DNA of 62,629 nucleotides from Candidatus Coproplasma stercoravium (GTDB lineage: Bacteria > Bacillota > Clostridia > Christensenellales > Borkfalkiaceae), in NCBI GenBank assembly GCA_018713165.1, contig DVFR01000014.1:1-62629 (forward strand), written 5' to 3'. Shown one piece after another: positions 44,004-52,554 of the stretch. Each line of letters opens with the position of its first letter. Position 1 is the first letter of the stretch. The translations under genes were made by a program, and so were the position numbers. The notes under the pieces were generated by a model, which was given only the letters and a program-made list of their open reading frames with translations, searched no databases and had not been told where the DNA came from.

Positions 44004-44534
44004 ATGTCACAGAGATTCGTGGTGCAGGTGGGCGACCCCATTCTGCGCAAAGTCTGCAAAGAAGTCAAAAATTTCAACGGGGAGCTTGCCGCTCTTCTCG
44101 ACGATATGAAGACGACCGTCCGTGCCGAGGACGGCGCGGGGCTCGCCGCGCCCCAGATAGGGGTAGACGCGCGCGTCGTCGTAGTAGACGTCGAAGAGGG
44201 CTTTTTCGAGTTTATCAATCCCGAAATCTACTATACGAAGGGTGAGCAGGTCGGCCCCGAGGGCTGCCTTTCGGTGAAGGGCAAGCAGGGCACCGTGGTG
44301 CGCCCCGAAAAAGTTAAGCTCGTATACCGCGACCGCACCGGCAAAAAACACAAGCTCACGGCGGAGGGCTTCTTTGCCCGCGCAGTATGCCACGAGCTCG
44401 ACCACCTCGACGGCGTTTTATATACCGACAAGGCGGTGGAGATTTACGATATCGACGCCGAAGGCCGCCGCATTGCAAACAAAGCGGACGCCGAAGGCCG
44501 CCGTATTGCAAACAATACGGAAAACAATCAGTAA
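44004..44534 (+). CDS. def: Peptide deformylase with a duplicated C-terminal decapeptide
   Basis: Removes the formyl group from nascent N-terminal Met. The three metal-site motifs are intact: GAGLAAPQIG, EGCLS (EGCLSVKGK) and HELDH. The body ends near residue 150. The tail then repeats DAEGRRIAN twice in frame (a 30-base DNA duplication at about 44456-44515) before TENNQ. The 176-aa length exceeds the ~150-165 aa norm by this tail. The start ATG follows AGAGG. fmt follows, giving the classical def-fmt pair. Confidence 0.96.
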   Translation: MSQRFVVQVGDPILRKVCKEVKNFNGELAALLDDMKTTVRAEDGAGLAAPQIGVDARVVVVDVEEGFFEFINPEIYYTKGEQVGPEGCLSVKGKQGTVVRPEKVKLVYRDRTGKKHKLTAEGFFARAVCHELDHLDGVLYTDKAVEIYDIDAEGRRIANKADAEGRRIANNTENNQ

Positions 44535-44617
44535 TTTTCGCCGCAATAGCCGGGTGATAAAAGCCTGAACCTGATTAAAGCTGTCAGCATCGGCTAAGCG
44601 GCACGGAGATAAGCTCA

Positions 44618-45535
44618 ATGAAGATAATATATGCAGGCACGCCGCAGTATGCCGTCGCCCCGCTCAAAGCCCTGCGCGAAAAGGGGTGCGACATAGCCGC
44701 CGTAATAACGCAGGAAGACAAACCTGTCGGGCGCAAGGGCATTTTAACGCCCCCGCCCGTAAAACAGTACGCAGTCTCCTGCGGCATACCCGTGTATCAG
44801 TTCCATAAAATCCGCGAGCACGCCGAAGAGCTCAAGGCAATCGGCGCGGAGGCGATGTTCACCTGCGCCTACGGTCAGCTCTTATCCCGCGCGGTGCTCG
44901 ACGCATTCCCCAAGGGCGTATGGAACGCGCACGCCTCCCTTCTGCCCAAATTCAGGGGCGCGTCCCCCGTTCAATCGGCAATACTTGCGGGCGAATCTGT
45001 CACGGGCGTTACAATTATGAAAACCGAGCTTGCGCTCGATTCGGGCGATATACTGCTCGTAAAGCGCACTCCCGTATCCGAAGGCGAAACGTGCGGCGAG
45101 CTGTCCGAAAGGCTCTCCGCGCTCTCAGCCGAGGCGCTGTGCGAGGCGTACGATTTGATTGAAAAGGGCGATTTGAACCTGCTTTTGCAGGACGAGGGCG
45201 CGGCGACCTTCTGCAAAAAGATAAAAAAGGAGGACGCCCGCATAGATTTTTCCGCGCCGCCCCGAAAGGTGTGCGCGCTGATAAACGCTATGAGCCCCTC
45301 GCCCGCGGCGTTTGCGTATTTAAAGGGCGCGCCCGTCAATATCTTCCGCGCTTATCCTTCGGAAGGCGAAGGTCAGTGCGGCGCCGTGCTCGAAGTTAAC
45401 AAGCGGGGCGTTAAAGTCGCCTGCGGCGGGGGAGCCATACTCATAACCGAGGCGCAGTTTGCGGGCGGCAAGCGCCTCTCGGCACCCGATATTTTCAACG
45501 GCAGAAAAATTTCGGCGGGGGATATCCTTGAATAA
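44618..45535 (+). CDS. fmt: Methionyl-tRNA formyltransferase
   Basis: Transfers a formyl group from 10-formyl-THF to initiator Met-tRNA. The N-terminal KIIYAGTPQYAVAPLKAL, the catalytic-region ACAYGQLL-like TCAYGQLLSRAVLDA, and HASLLPKFRGASPVQSAI are conserved; the C-terminal domain is typical. The 305-aa length is normal. The ATG follows CGGAGAT, 83 bases after def. The rsmB start overlaps its stop by 8 bases. Confidence 0.96.
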   Translation: MKIIYAGTPQYAVAPLKALREKGCDIAAVITQEDKPVGRKGILTPPPVKQYAVSCGIPVYQFHKIREHAEELKAIGAEAMFTCAYGQLLSRAVLDAFPKGVWNAHASLLPKFRGASPVQSAILAGESVTGVTIMKTELALDSGDILLVKRTPVSEGETCGELSERLSALSAEALCEAYDLIEKGDLNLLLQDEGAATFCKKIKKEDARIDFSAPPRKVCALINAMSPSPAAFAYLKGAPVNIFRAYPSEGEGQCGAVLEVNKRGVKVACGGGAILITEAQFAGGKRLSAPDIFNGRKISAGDILE

Positions 45536-46751
45536 CCCGCTCACCGACCCCTACATCGTCCTCTCAAAGGTCTATTCTGAGGGCGCATATTTAAAGCAGG
45601 CGCTCGCCTCTTCGCCCATAGAGCCGCTCTCCCGCCCGCGCACTTCAAAAATATGCTACGGCGTGCTCGAAAAGGACGTTTATCTGGGGCATATCATAGG
45701 GGCAAATTGCCGCAAAATGCCAAAGTCGGCGGTGCGCCTCATCCTAAAAATCGCGCTGTATATGCTCGAATTTATGGGCAAACACGATTACATGGTCGCC
45801 GACTGCGCCGTGGAGCTTGCCAAAAAACTGGGCAAGGGCGGCGAGGCTGGCTTCGTGAACGCCTTTCTCCGCTCGTACAAGCTGCCGCCGCTGCCGCAAA
45901 ATGGCGACGAGCGCCTCTCCGTCGCCGCAAGCGCGCCGCTGTGGCTGGCAAAAAAGGTGCGCCGCAGCTATAAGGGCGAGGCGGAGGCGATACTCTCCGC
46001 ACCCTCGCAGGGCGTCTGCGTGCGCTTTGAGAGGAATGAAGAGAAATATTTAAAGGGCGGGTTTATAAAAACGCCCTTCGACCACGTTTATATATTTAAA
46101 AATTTCGTGCGCGACGGCGGTTACGACGTTGGCGAATATACCTTCCAGTCGGTCGGCTCCGTCGCCATTTGTTCGGTGATATCCCCGTGCGAAAGCCTGC
46201 TCGACGCGTGCGCCGCGCCGGGCGGTAAGAGCGTGCTTCTTTCAAAAAAGTGCAAAAAAATAACCTCGCAGGAGATTCACGCGCACCGCGCCGAACTCAT
46301 ACGCGCCTACGCGAAGCGCATGGGCGCACAGAATATCTCCGTAACCGTCGGCGACGCCTCGGCGTTCAACCCCGAATGGGAGGGCGCGTTCGACGGGGTT
46401 TTATGCGACGTCCCCTGTTCTGGCAGCGGCGTAATAAACGAAAATCCCGACATAAAACTGTTCAGAAAAGAGGAGGATATTCCCTCGCTCGCGGCGTTGC
46501 AGCTCAAAATTCTCTTAAACTGCGCGCGCTACGTAAAGGCGGGCGGCAGCCTGTTTTATTCGACCTGTTCCATTCTCCCCGAGGAGAATGACAGCGTCGT
46601 GTATAATTTCATGCAGCAAAACGACGATTTCGAACTCGACGTTCCCCAATGTGCCCTGCCCTCGCGCCGCACTAAATTCGGACTTCAATTTCTGCCGCAC
46701 ATATCGCTGGGCGCAGGTTTTTTCGTAACAAAACTCACCCGCAAAAAATAA
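45528..46751 (+). CDS. rsmB: 16S rRNA m5C967 methyltransferase
   Basis: SAM-dependent RNA methyltransferase (407 aa). An N-terminal NusB-like RNA-binding domain precedes the Rossmann domain with DACAAPGGKSVLL, the first cysteine in CDVPCSGSGV, and the catalytic cysteine in FYSTCSILPEEN. The start is TTG 45528 (LNNPLTDPY), after GGGGGA and overlapping the fmt stop (TTGAATAA). A longer reading from 45459 would lie deeper in fmt and has no site. Confidence 0.94.
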   Translation: MNNPLTDPYIVLSKVYSEGAYLKQALASSPIEPLSRPRTSKICYGVLEKDVYLGHIIGANCRKMPKSAVRLILKIALYMLEFMGKHDYMVADCAVELAKKLGKGGEAGFVNAFLRSYKLPPLPQNGDERLSVAASAPLWLAKKVRRSYKGEAEAILSAPSQGVCVRFERNEEKYLKGGFIKTPFDHVYIFKNFVRDGGYDVGEYTFQSVGSVAICSVISPCESLLDACAAPGGKSVLLSKKCKKITSQEIHAHRAELIRAYAKRMGAQNISVTVGDASAFNPEWEGAFDGVLCDVPCSGSGVINENPDIKLFRKEEDIPSLAALQLKILLNCARYVKAGGSLFYSTCSILPEENDSVVYNFMQQNDDFELDVPQCALPSRRTKFGLQFLPHISLGAGFFVTKLTRKK

Positions 46752-46776
46752 ATTGACCCCGTAATATGCCCCGATT

Positions 46777-47814
46777 ATGAAAAAAATAATTCAGGATTAC
46801 AACTTAAAAGAACTCGAAGAGCTCGTCGCGGAAATGGGTGAAAAACCCTTCCGCGCAAAGCAGCTGTACGACGGGATAATGCGCGGGCACAATATATCCG
46901 ATATCCCCGCCCTGCCGAAGGCGTTTTCAGAAAAGCTCGAAGAGCAGTTCGAGGACTGCCCGCTGGAAATCGTCAAAACGCTCACCTCGTCCGACGGCAC
47001 GGAAAAATATCTCTTCCGCCTTGCCGACGGCAATATCATCGAGGGCGTGTTCATGAAGTATAAATACGGCAACACGCAGTGCGTTTCCACGCAGGTGGGC
47101 TGCCGCATGGGCTGTAAGTTCTGCGCGAGCACCCTGGGCGGGCTCGTGCGCAATTTAAGTTCGGGCGAAATTTTGTCGCAGGTGTTAAAGGTAAACGCCC
47201 TGCACGGCGGCACGCCCAAACAGCGGCAGGTAACCAACGTCGTTTTAATGGGCAGCGGCGAGCCGCTGGATAACTACGACAACGTCATAAAATTCCTGCG
47301 CGACCTTGCGGCGGAGGGCGGCATAAACATATCGCCCCGCAACGTGAGCCTCTCCACCTGCGGGCTCGTGCCGCAGATGTATAAGCTTGCGGAGGAGGGG
47401 TTGCCCGTAAATTTAACGGTATCGCTCCACAACGTTACCGACGACGAGCGCGCCCGCACCATGCCGATAGCAAAGCGCTATAAAATAGGCGAAATTTTAT
47501 CGGCGTGCACCAACTATTTCAAAAAAACGGGCAGGCGGTATATCTTCGAGTACTCTCTCATAGAGGGCGAAAATGCCGACGAGGCGCACGCAAAAGCCCT
47601 TATAGAGCTTTTAAAGGGCAGACCGTGCCACGTAAATCTCATCCGCCTCAACGAGGTGAAGGAACGCAAGCTCATGGCTGCGAGCGAGCGCGGCGCGCAG
47701 ACCTTTTTAAAAACGCTCACCGACGGCGGCATATCGGCAACGCTGCGCCGCAGAATGGGGGCGGATATAGGAGGGGCGTGCGGACAGTTGAGAGCAAGTT
47801 TCACGAAAATTTAG
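46777..47814 (+). CDS. rlmN: Dual-specificity RNA methyltransferase RlmN
   Basis: Radical-SAM enzyme making 2-methyladenosine in 23S rRNA (A2503) and some tRNAs. The cluster cysteines are in CRMGCKFCAST, the GSGEPLDNYDN motif follows, and the methyl-carrying cysteine is in GACGQLR near the end. The 345-aa length is normal. The last codons (SFTKI and stop) lie in the terminal hairpin of an inverted R1 repeat, so the element has supplied the stop codon. The Shine-Dalgarno before ATG 46777 is weak. Confidence 0.95.
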   Translation: MKKIIQDYNLKELEELVAEMGEKPFRAKQLYDGIMRGHNISDIPALPKAFSEKLEEQFEDCPLEIVKTLTSSDGTEKYLFRLADGNIIEGVFMKYKYGNTQCVSTQVGCRMGCKFCASTLGGLVRNLSSGEILSQVLKVNALHGGTPKQRQVTNVVLMGSGEPLDNYDNVIKFLRDLAAEGGINISPRNVSLSTCGLVPQMYKLAEEGLPVNLTVSLHNVTDDERARTMPIAKRYKIGEILSACTNYFKKTGRRYIFEYSLIEGENADEAHAKALIELLKGRPCHVNLIRLNEVKERKLMAASERGAQTFLKTLTDGGISATLRRRMGADIGGACGQLRASFTKI

Positions 47815-47999
47815 CTTTGACCGAAAGCTAAATTTTCCGTGAGGCGGAGAAACTAAGTTTCTCTTCGCGCGACTTCTAAGAGCCTGCGATTATATAGTCG
47901 CGCGAATTCACTTCCAGTGAGCTCGCTCACGCGACAAATTGAGTCGCGCTAACGCAGGGAAACCCTGCTTGCGCACGGTATTATTTTAAAAATAATGTC
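47804..47999 (-). repeat. Dispersed repeat R1, copy B (inverted)
   Basis: Read on the minus strand: AATAAT...GTGCGCAAG, hairpin GCAGGG/CCCTGC, GTTAGCGCGACTCAATTTG, GCTCACTGGAAGTGAATT, hairpin CGCGCGACT/AGTCGCGCG, AGAGAAACTTAGTTTCTC, and a terminal hairpin with AAAATTTAGCTTT arms. Same order as copy A with new stem arms; the terminal hairpin overlaps the rlmN stop. Confidence 0.85.
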
Positions 48000-48004
48000 G
48001 AGAC

Positions 48005-48223
48005 CTTGCCCCCTTTACCGCTTTAGCTGTAAGGGGGGGCTGAGCGAAGCGAATAGGGGGGATTTTATTCGCTTCTATGAAGTTATTAATTGCTTTAATA
48101 AGGTTGAAGTTGAGTCTTTCTGCGCAGAAACCCTGCTTAAAACATCAGTTATTAAAAAATTCCTTCCTGAGCCTCCCTTGTGTAAAGGGAGGTGGCGCGC
48201 GAAGCGTGACGGAGGGATTGTAA
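48005..48223 (+). repeat. Two copies of repeat R3
   Basis: 48005-48065 (CCCCCTTTA...GTAAGGGGGG...AGGGGGGATT) and 48168-48223 (GCCTCCCTTGTGTAAAGGGAGG...GACGGAGGGATTGTA). They fill the rlmN-rpe gap together with R1 copy B. Confidence 0.75.
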
Positions 48224-48314
48224 ACTTTTTTACAAAAAATTATTATACAGCTAAAAACTTATGCTGATTGAAATTGCAGACGAAAGCAGCATAAAAACTA
48301 TTGGAGAATAAACT

Positions 48315-48983
48315 ATGCAAATAAAGATTGCGCCTTCCATACTTTCTGCCGATTTTTCGCGCATGGGCGAGGCGGTAAAGCTCTGCGAAGAGAGCGGCGC
48401 CGACCTTGTGCACTGCGACGTGATGGACGGCTCGTTCGTCGGCCCCATAACTTTCGGCGGGCAGATGGTAAAAAATATCCGTCCCGTAACCAAACTTCCG
48501 CTCGACGTGCACCTAATGATTGAGCACCCCAAAACGCAGATTAAATTCTTCGCCGACGCGGGCGCCGACATTATAACCGTGCACTACGAGGCGTGCGCGA
48601 AGATATCCGAAAATTACCTGCGCGAAACGCTCGAACTTATAAAATCTTACGGGGTAAAGTGCGGCGCGGTGGTCAACCCCGACGTGCCCGTGCAAAACAT
48701 TTTCCCCGTGTTCGACCTGTGCGACATGGTGCTCATAATGAGCGTTTTCCCCGGTTACGGCGGCCAGAAATTTATCGACGGCGCGCTTGAAAAAATTAAA
48801 TCGGCGCGGGAATATGCCGCAAGTATCGGCAAACCTGACCTCGATATCGAAGTCGACGGCGGCATAAACATGGACACTGCTCCCCTTGCAATACAGGCGG
48901 GCGCGAACGTGCTCGTGGCGGGTTCGGCGCTCTTCTCCGCGCCCGACTTTGCGGCGGCGGTTACGGGGCTGCGCAAAAGATGA
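48315..48983 (+). CDS. rpe: Ribulose-phosphate 3-epimerase
   Basis: Pentose phosphate enzyme interconverting ribulose 5-phosphate and xylulose 5-phosphate; a TIM barrel of 222 aa. IAPSILSADFSRMGE, VHCDVMDGSFVGPITFG, PLDVHLMIEHP, MSVFPGYGGQKFI and EVDGGI carry the metal and catalytic residues. The ATG follows GGAGA. It overlaps thiN by ATGA. In Bacillus rpe follows rsgA; prpC-prkC-rsgA are missing here. Confidence 0.97.
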   Translation: MQIKIAPSILSADFSRMGEAVKLCEESGADLVHCDVMDGSFVGPITFGGQMVKNIRPVTKLPLDVHLMIEHPKTQIKFFADAGADIITVHYEACAKISENYLRETLELIKSYGVKCGAVVNPDVPVQNIFPVFDLCDMVLIMSVFPGYGGQKFIDGALEKIKSAREYAASIGKPDLDIEVDGGINMDTAPLAIQAGANVLVAGSALFSAPDFAAAVTGLRKR

Positions 48984-49585
48984 AGGGCATACTGCTTTTG
49001 AACGGCACGCCCTACGGCGGCGAAATTCCCGCGGAATTTCCCGTGTATTGCTGCGACGGCGCCTACCGCTGGGCGAAAAACAAAGTTAAAATTTATAAAA
49101 ACATCGGCGATTTCGACAGCCTCGACGAGGCGCCCTCGCCCCCGCCCGAGGAAGTTTATCCCTCCGAAAAGAACTTCACCGACGGCGAAATAGCCGTGCG
49201 CAAGATGATATCGGACGGCATAACCGAAATAGACGTATACGGCGCGTTCGGCGGCAGGGAGGACCATTTCCTCGGCAATGTGCAGCTGTTGTACTACTGC
49301 ATAAGCCGCGGCGTTGCCGCGCGGCTCATCTCCGAAAGCACTATAATTTTTGCCGTGCGCGGCAGGGTTGTGTTTGAAAACTGCGCGGGCAAAACCATCT
49401 CGGTGTTTCCCTTTTCCGCGCCCCTGCATATACTGGAAAGCAGAGGGCTCAAATATTCCTATCCCGAAGAAATAGGCTACGGCGAGTGCCGCGGCGTTTC
49501 CAACATCGTTTTGGAGCGCGGCGCATACGTCGCTTTCGGCGAGGGGGATACCGCCCTCGTAATAATAAACAGGGGGAGCGTATGA
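48980..49585 (+). CDS. thiN: Thiamine diphosphokinase
   Basis: Converts imported thiamine directly to thiamine diphosphate with ATP. CCDGAYRWAKNK, GDFDSLDEAP, the KNFTDGEIAVRKM stretch and GAFGGREDHFLGNVQLL are the family's conserved motifs. The 201-aa length is standard. The start overlaps rpe and the stop overlaps the SpoVM-like gene (ATGA both times), so three genes are tightly coupled. With ThiT it completes a thiamine salvage route. Confidence 0.95.
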   Translation: MKGILLLNGTPYGGEIPAEFPVYCCDGAYRWAKNKVKIYKNIGDFDSLDEAPSPPPEEVYPSEKNFTDGEIAVRKMISDGITEIDVYGAFGGREDHFLGNVQLLYYCISRGVAARLISESTIIFAVRGRVVFENCAGKTISVFPFSAPLHILESRGLKYSYPEEIGYGECRGVSNIVLERGAYVAFGEGDTALVIINRGSV

Positions 49586-49662
49586 AGGGTAAAATAATTG
49601 TGGTATGCGTAAAGCCGCCCAAGCCCGTCCGCATGGTTTTGAGCGCTGTCTGCCGCAGATAG
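49582..49662 (+). CDS. spoVM: SpoVM-like small sporulation peptide (26 aa)
   Basis: ATG 49582 overlaps the thiN stop and has GGGGGAG upstream. The 26-residue product starts MKGKIIVVCVKPPKPVRMV, an amphipathic basic peptide with the MK..I.VV...PK.....R pattern of clostridial SpoVM. Length (26) equals Bacillus SpoVM, and position (rpe-thiN-spoVM, then rpmB) matches exactly. SpoVM sits on curved forespore membrane and anchors the coat through SpoIVA. Homology rests on position, size and pattern; the C-terminal SAVCRR is atypical. Confidence 0.75.
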   Translation: MKGKIIVVCVKPPKPVRMVLSAVCRR

Positions 49663-49692
49663 GAAAAAATCGATTTTACCGGGGATATTTTG

Positions 49693-50628
49693 ATGTTTTA
49701 TACAGATTTACATTGCGATACGCTCACCCATGCAAAAAAGCCGGGTGAGCGTATGTGTAATAACCGGTTGCAGGCCGATTTTCTGCGCCTTAAAGCGGCA
49801 GGGTGCGCCGCCCAGTGCTTTGCCGTTTTTCTGCGGGGCGGAACAAGCGCGGATTTTTATGAATATGTACGCTTGTTCAATGAACAGGTAGCCGAAAATT
49901 CCGCCTTATGCGCGTCCGTTTTAAGCTGCGCCGACCTTAAAGCGGCAATGGCCGCGGGCAAGCTCGGCTGTATTTTAACCGCCGAAAATATCGGTTTCGT
50001 GCGCTCGGGCGAAGAGGCCGCCCTCCTGCGTTCGGCGGGGGTGCGCATGGCGTCGCTCGTCTGGAACGACGAAAACGCGCTCGCTTATCCGAATCTGAAA
50101 TATGCAGGCGGCGCGCCCGATTTTTCCGCGCGCGAAGGGCGCGGGCTCAAACCGCTCGGGCGTGAGGTTGCCGCGGCGCTCGACGGCGCGGGCATAATAA
50201 TCGACGTTTCGCACCTGTCCGACGGCGGGCTCGACGAACTTTTGCGCGGCAGGAAAATTCCTCTCGTCGCAAGCCATTCCGATGCCTGCGCGCTTCACTC
50301 CGTAAGCCGCAACCTCACCGACGGGCAGATAAAGGGCATCGCCGGCTGCGGCGGAGTGGCGGGCGTAAATTTCTGCAACGATTTTCTCGGCGGGGACGAC
50401 GCCATGGAGAGCGCGGTGCGGCATATCGCGCACATAATAAACACGGGCGGAGAGGACTGCGCCGCCATAGGTTCCGATTTCGACGGAATGCCTCCGCAGC
50501 GCGGAATGGAGAGCTGCGCGCGCATGCCCGAATTTCTGGAAAAGCTTTCTGCGCGTTTCGGCAGCCGCGTTGCCGAAAAAGTAGCCTGCAAAAATTTTAT
50601 GCGCGTATTCGGCGCGGTGTGCGGCTGA
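49693..50628 (+). CDS. Membrane dipeptidase (M19, renal dipeptidase family)
   Basis: Zinc dipeptidase of 311 aa in the amidohydrolase fold. Metal and substrate residues are visible: TDLHCDTL (H-x-D), TAENIGF (bridging Glu), IDVSHLSDGG, VASHSDACAL and AIGSDFDGM. The start is ATG 49693, after GGGGATA. It has no signal peptide, so it probably acts on D-/L-dipeptides in the cytoplasm despite the family name. It is inserted between spoVM and rpmB relative to Bacillus. Confidence 0.92.
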   Translation: MFYTDLHCDTLTHAKKPGERMCNNRLQADFLRLKAAGCAAQCFAVFLRGGTSADFYEYVRLFNEQVAENSALCASVLSCADLKAAMAAGKLGCILTAENIGFVRSGEEAALLRSAGVRMASLVWNDENALAYPNLKYAGGAPDFSAREGRGLKPLGREVAAALDGAGIIIDVSHLSDGGLDELLRGRKIPLVASHSDACALHSVSRNLTDGQIKGIAGCGGVAGVNFCNDFLGGDDAMESAVRHIAHIINTGGEDCAAIGSDFDGMPPQRGMESCARMPEFLEKLSARFGSRVAEKVACKNFMRVFGAVCG

Positions 50629-50662
50629 AATATTATTTCACAGTATATTCAGTTTGTTTTTC

Positions 50663-50691
50663 TTGCGGGAACGGGGCGGTTATGATAAAAT
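50663..50691 (+). promoter_or_regulatory. Possible promoter of the BspA-like gene
   Basis: TTGCGG (50663-50668), 17 bases, TAAAAT (50686-50691); the -35 is a moderate match. Confidence 0.5.
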
Positions 50692-50774
50692 AATCTTATC
50701 GGCGCAAAACCGCGCCCGTTTTTCGGGGCGCTCCGCGCTTTTGTATTTTTGTAAATTCGTTTGTGGTGAAAAAC

Positions 50775-51935
50775 ATGGTAAAAAGAATTATCGCCGCCGT
50801 ACTGGCCGCCTCGGCGCTCGCGGCAGGCGTTTCCGCGCTTGCCGGCTGTGCGCAGGAAACTTACGTCGAATATACCCTCTATTCGTCCGACGGGGAGGAG
50901 ATTCGCACCGACAACTTTTCGGAAAACCCCGGCGAAGACGCGGACGGACAGACCCCGTCGGATTCCGCGGAATCGGCGCCCGAAGGCGCCTACTACATGG
51001 CGACGGGATATTCGGGCAGACCGCAGAACGTGGTCATTCCCTCCGAGATAAACGGGATAGAGGTGCGCGGCATAGGCGAGCAGGCCTTTACGCGTTGCAG
51101 AATGACTACGCTCGAGATTGAAGAGGGCGTTACCGAGGTCGGACAGGCGGCGTTTATCTATTGCGGCACGCTCGAGAGCGCCGTCCTCCCGTCGACTCTG
51201 AACGTCGGCGAGAGCATGTTCGGCATGTGCATATATCTCAAAAGCGTGACCCTGCCCGAGGGCATAACCTCCATAGGCAACCAGGCCTTTTACTCGTGCT
51301 ACGCCCTCGCCGAAATAAAGACGGGGGAGGAGAGCGATTCGTCCGCTTCCGTAAATCTGCCGTCCACGCTCACTTCAATCGGCGGACACGCCTTCTACGA
51401 CTGCAACGCACTTTCGGGCGAAGTCACCGTTCCCGAGGGTGTGACCGAGATTAAGCAATACGCGTTTTCCCTGTGCAGTTCGGTGACTTCGTTCGTGATA
51501 GAGGGCGACGTTACCGAAATAGGCTTCGGCGCGTTCGGCGGCTGCCATGCGCTCACCGATATAACTATCCCCGATTCCGTCGAACGCATAGGAGATTATG
51601 CCTTTTCCAACACTTACGAGCTTGAAAGCATAACCCTCTCCGCTTCTTTAAGTTATCTCGGGCAATACGCCTTCCAGGAGTCGGGCGTAACGGAGGTTGT
51701 AATGCCCGCGGGCAAAGGGTGCTATCTTTACAACCGCGAGCTCGAAGAGGACGAGGAGGTCGGCTCCGACGACGTCAAGGGCATTCTCTATAACTTCTAT
51801 TACGACGAATCGCTCGAAAACGACGAGAACGCCAAGGGCAGAATCCCTTCGACCGCACTTGCCGACTCTGCGCAGGTTGCAGAGTGGCTCAAGGGCGACA
51901 TCATCTCGGCCTACTGCTATTTCGTTTCCGTATAA
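50775..51935 (+). CDS. BspA-type leucine-rich-repeat lipoprotein
   Basis: A secreted lipoprotein of 386 aa with signal peptide and lipobox (SALAGC). A Glu/Asp/Ser/Pro-rich linker is followed by about eight LRR_5 repeats of ~23 residues, with the pattern Ixx-G-xxAFxxCxxLxxVxLPxxV. In gut bacteria such proteins bind host or surface ligands. The C-terminal ~90 residues are acidic and outside the repeat pattern. Start ATG 50775 (GTG at 50763 possible); the Shine-Dalgarno is weak. It is foreign to this otherwise housekeeping block. Confidence 0.85.
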   Translation: MVKRIIAAVLAASALAAGVSALAGCAQETYVEYTLYSSDGEEIRTDNFSENPGEDADGQTPSDSAESAPEGAYYMATGYSGRPQNVVIPSEINGIEVRGIGEQAFTRCRMTTLEIEEGVTEVGQAAFIYCGTLESAVLPSTLNVGESMFGMCIYLKSVTLPEGITSIGNQAFYSCYALAEIKTGEESDSSASVNLPSTLTSIGGHAFYDCNALSGEVTVPEGVTEIKQYAFSLCSSVTSFVIEGDVTEIGFGAFGGCHALTDITIPDSVERIGDYAFSNTYELESITLSASLSYLGQYAFQESGVTEVVMPAGKGCYLYNRELEEDEEVGSDDVKGILYNFYYDESLENDENAKGRIPSTALADSAQVAEWLKGDIISAYCYFVSV

Positions 51936-51963
51936 AGATTTGTTGCAAAGTTATATTAACAAA

Positions 51964-52006
51964 ATTAAAGCTCACGCAATGTTTTTTTGCGGGAGCTTTA
52001 ATTTTA
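51964..52006 (+). terminator. Intrinsic terminator after the LRR gene
   Basis: AAATTAAAGCTC pairs with GAGCTTTAATTT over a U-containing loop, followed by TATCG. Confidence 0.75.
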
Positions 52007-52062
52007 TCGTTTCATTCTTAAATTATTCATTTTCTGCGCACGGGCGGCAGAATTTTGTAAAA

Positions 52063-52234
52063 ACGTGCGCGGCGGAACTGTTAATGCCGCCGCGCACGCC
52101 GTTTAAAATTATATTATATTTAACAAGTTATATTTGCAATTTATAAATATGCCTCCGCGGTGTGCGGCGGCATACGGTGAATAAAAAAGGAGCGTAGCGC
52201 AAAAAGGCGGACGGCAAACGCCGCCCGCCTTTAC
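52063..52234. terminator. Hairpins downstream of rpmB
   Basis: GTGCGCGGCGG/CCGCCGCGCAC (52065-52097), and GGCGGACGG/CCGCCCGCC (52205-52232), which on the minus strand is followed by TTTTTG and fits the rpmB terminator. Confidence 0.65.
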
Positions 52235-52264
52235 AAGCCGCATTGAAGTTGTGACCAAAAAGCT

Positions 52265-52450
52265 TTACGCCCTTTCAACGGTCTTCATGCACCTCGTGCA
52301 AACATAGCCCGTTACTGCGTTGCCCTTTGCGTCGATATAGCTTATCTTCTGAACGTTTGCCTTAAAAGTTCTCCTCGTTCTTCTCTTGGAGTGGGAAACG
52401 TTGTTGCCGGACGTCTGTCCCTTACCGCATACGCTGCATACTCTCGACAT
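52265..52450 (-). CDS. rpmB: 50S ribosomal protein L28
   Basis: A 61-aa ribosomal protein. MSRVCSVCGKGQTSGNNVSHSKRRTRRTF and YVCTRCMKTVERA carry the L28 core and the zinc-binding C+ cysteine pairs. Start ATG 52450 has GGAGGTG; upstream in-frame codons are leader, not protein. It is divergent from the asp23 gene, as in Bacillus. The leader holds a short hairpin followed by Us, a possible attenuator. Confidence 0.96.
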   Translation of the reverse strand: MSRVCSVCGKGQTSGNNVSHSKRRTRRTFKANVQKISYIDAKGNAVTGYVCTRCMKTVERA

Positions 52451-52497
52451 ATTAAACACCTCCGTGGCGGAATTTTTCAAAAAATTACGTATAAATA

Positions 52498-52554
52498 AAA
52501 GCCGCTTTTTAAAAGCAGCTATAACAATATAGCAGACCGCGGCAAAAAAATCAA
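52498..52554 (-). promoter_or_regulatory. rpmB promoter and leader hairpin
   Basis: Minus strand TTGATT (52554-52549), 17 bases, TATATT (52531-52526). Then GCTGCTTTT/AAAAGCGGC followed by TTTTA at about 52520-52496. Confidence 0.7.

Noticed and set aside
44535-44617. TPP-like CCTGAACCTGATT string before fmt
   Set aside because: No CTGAGA or ATAATGCC partner segments and no fitting stems.
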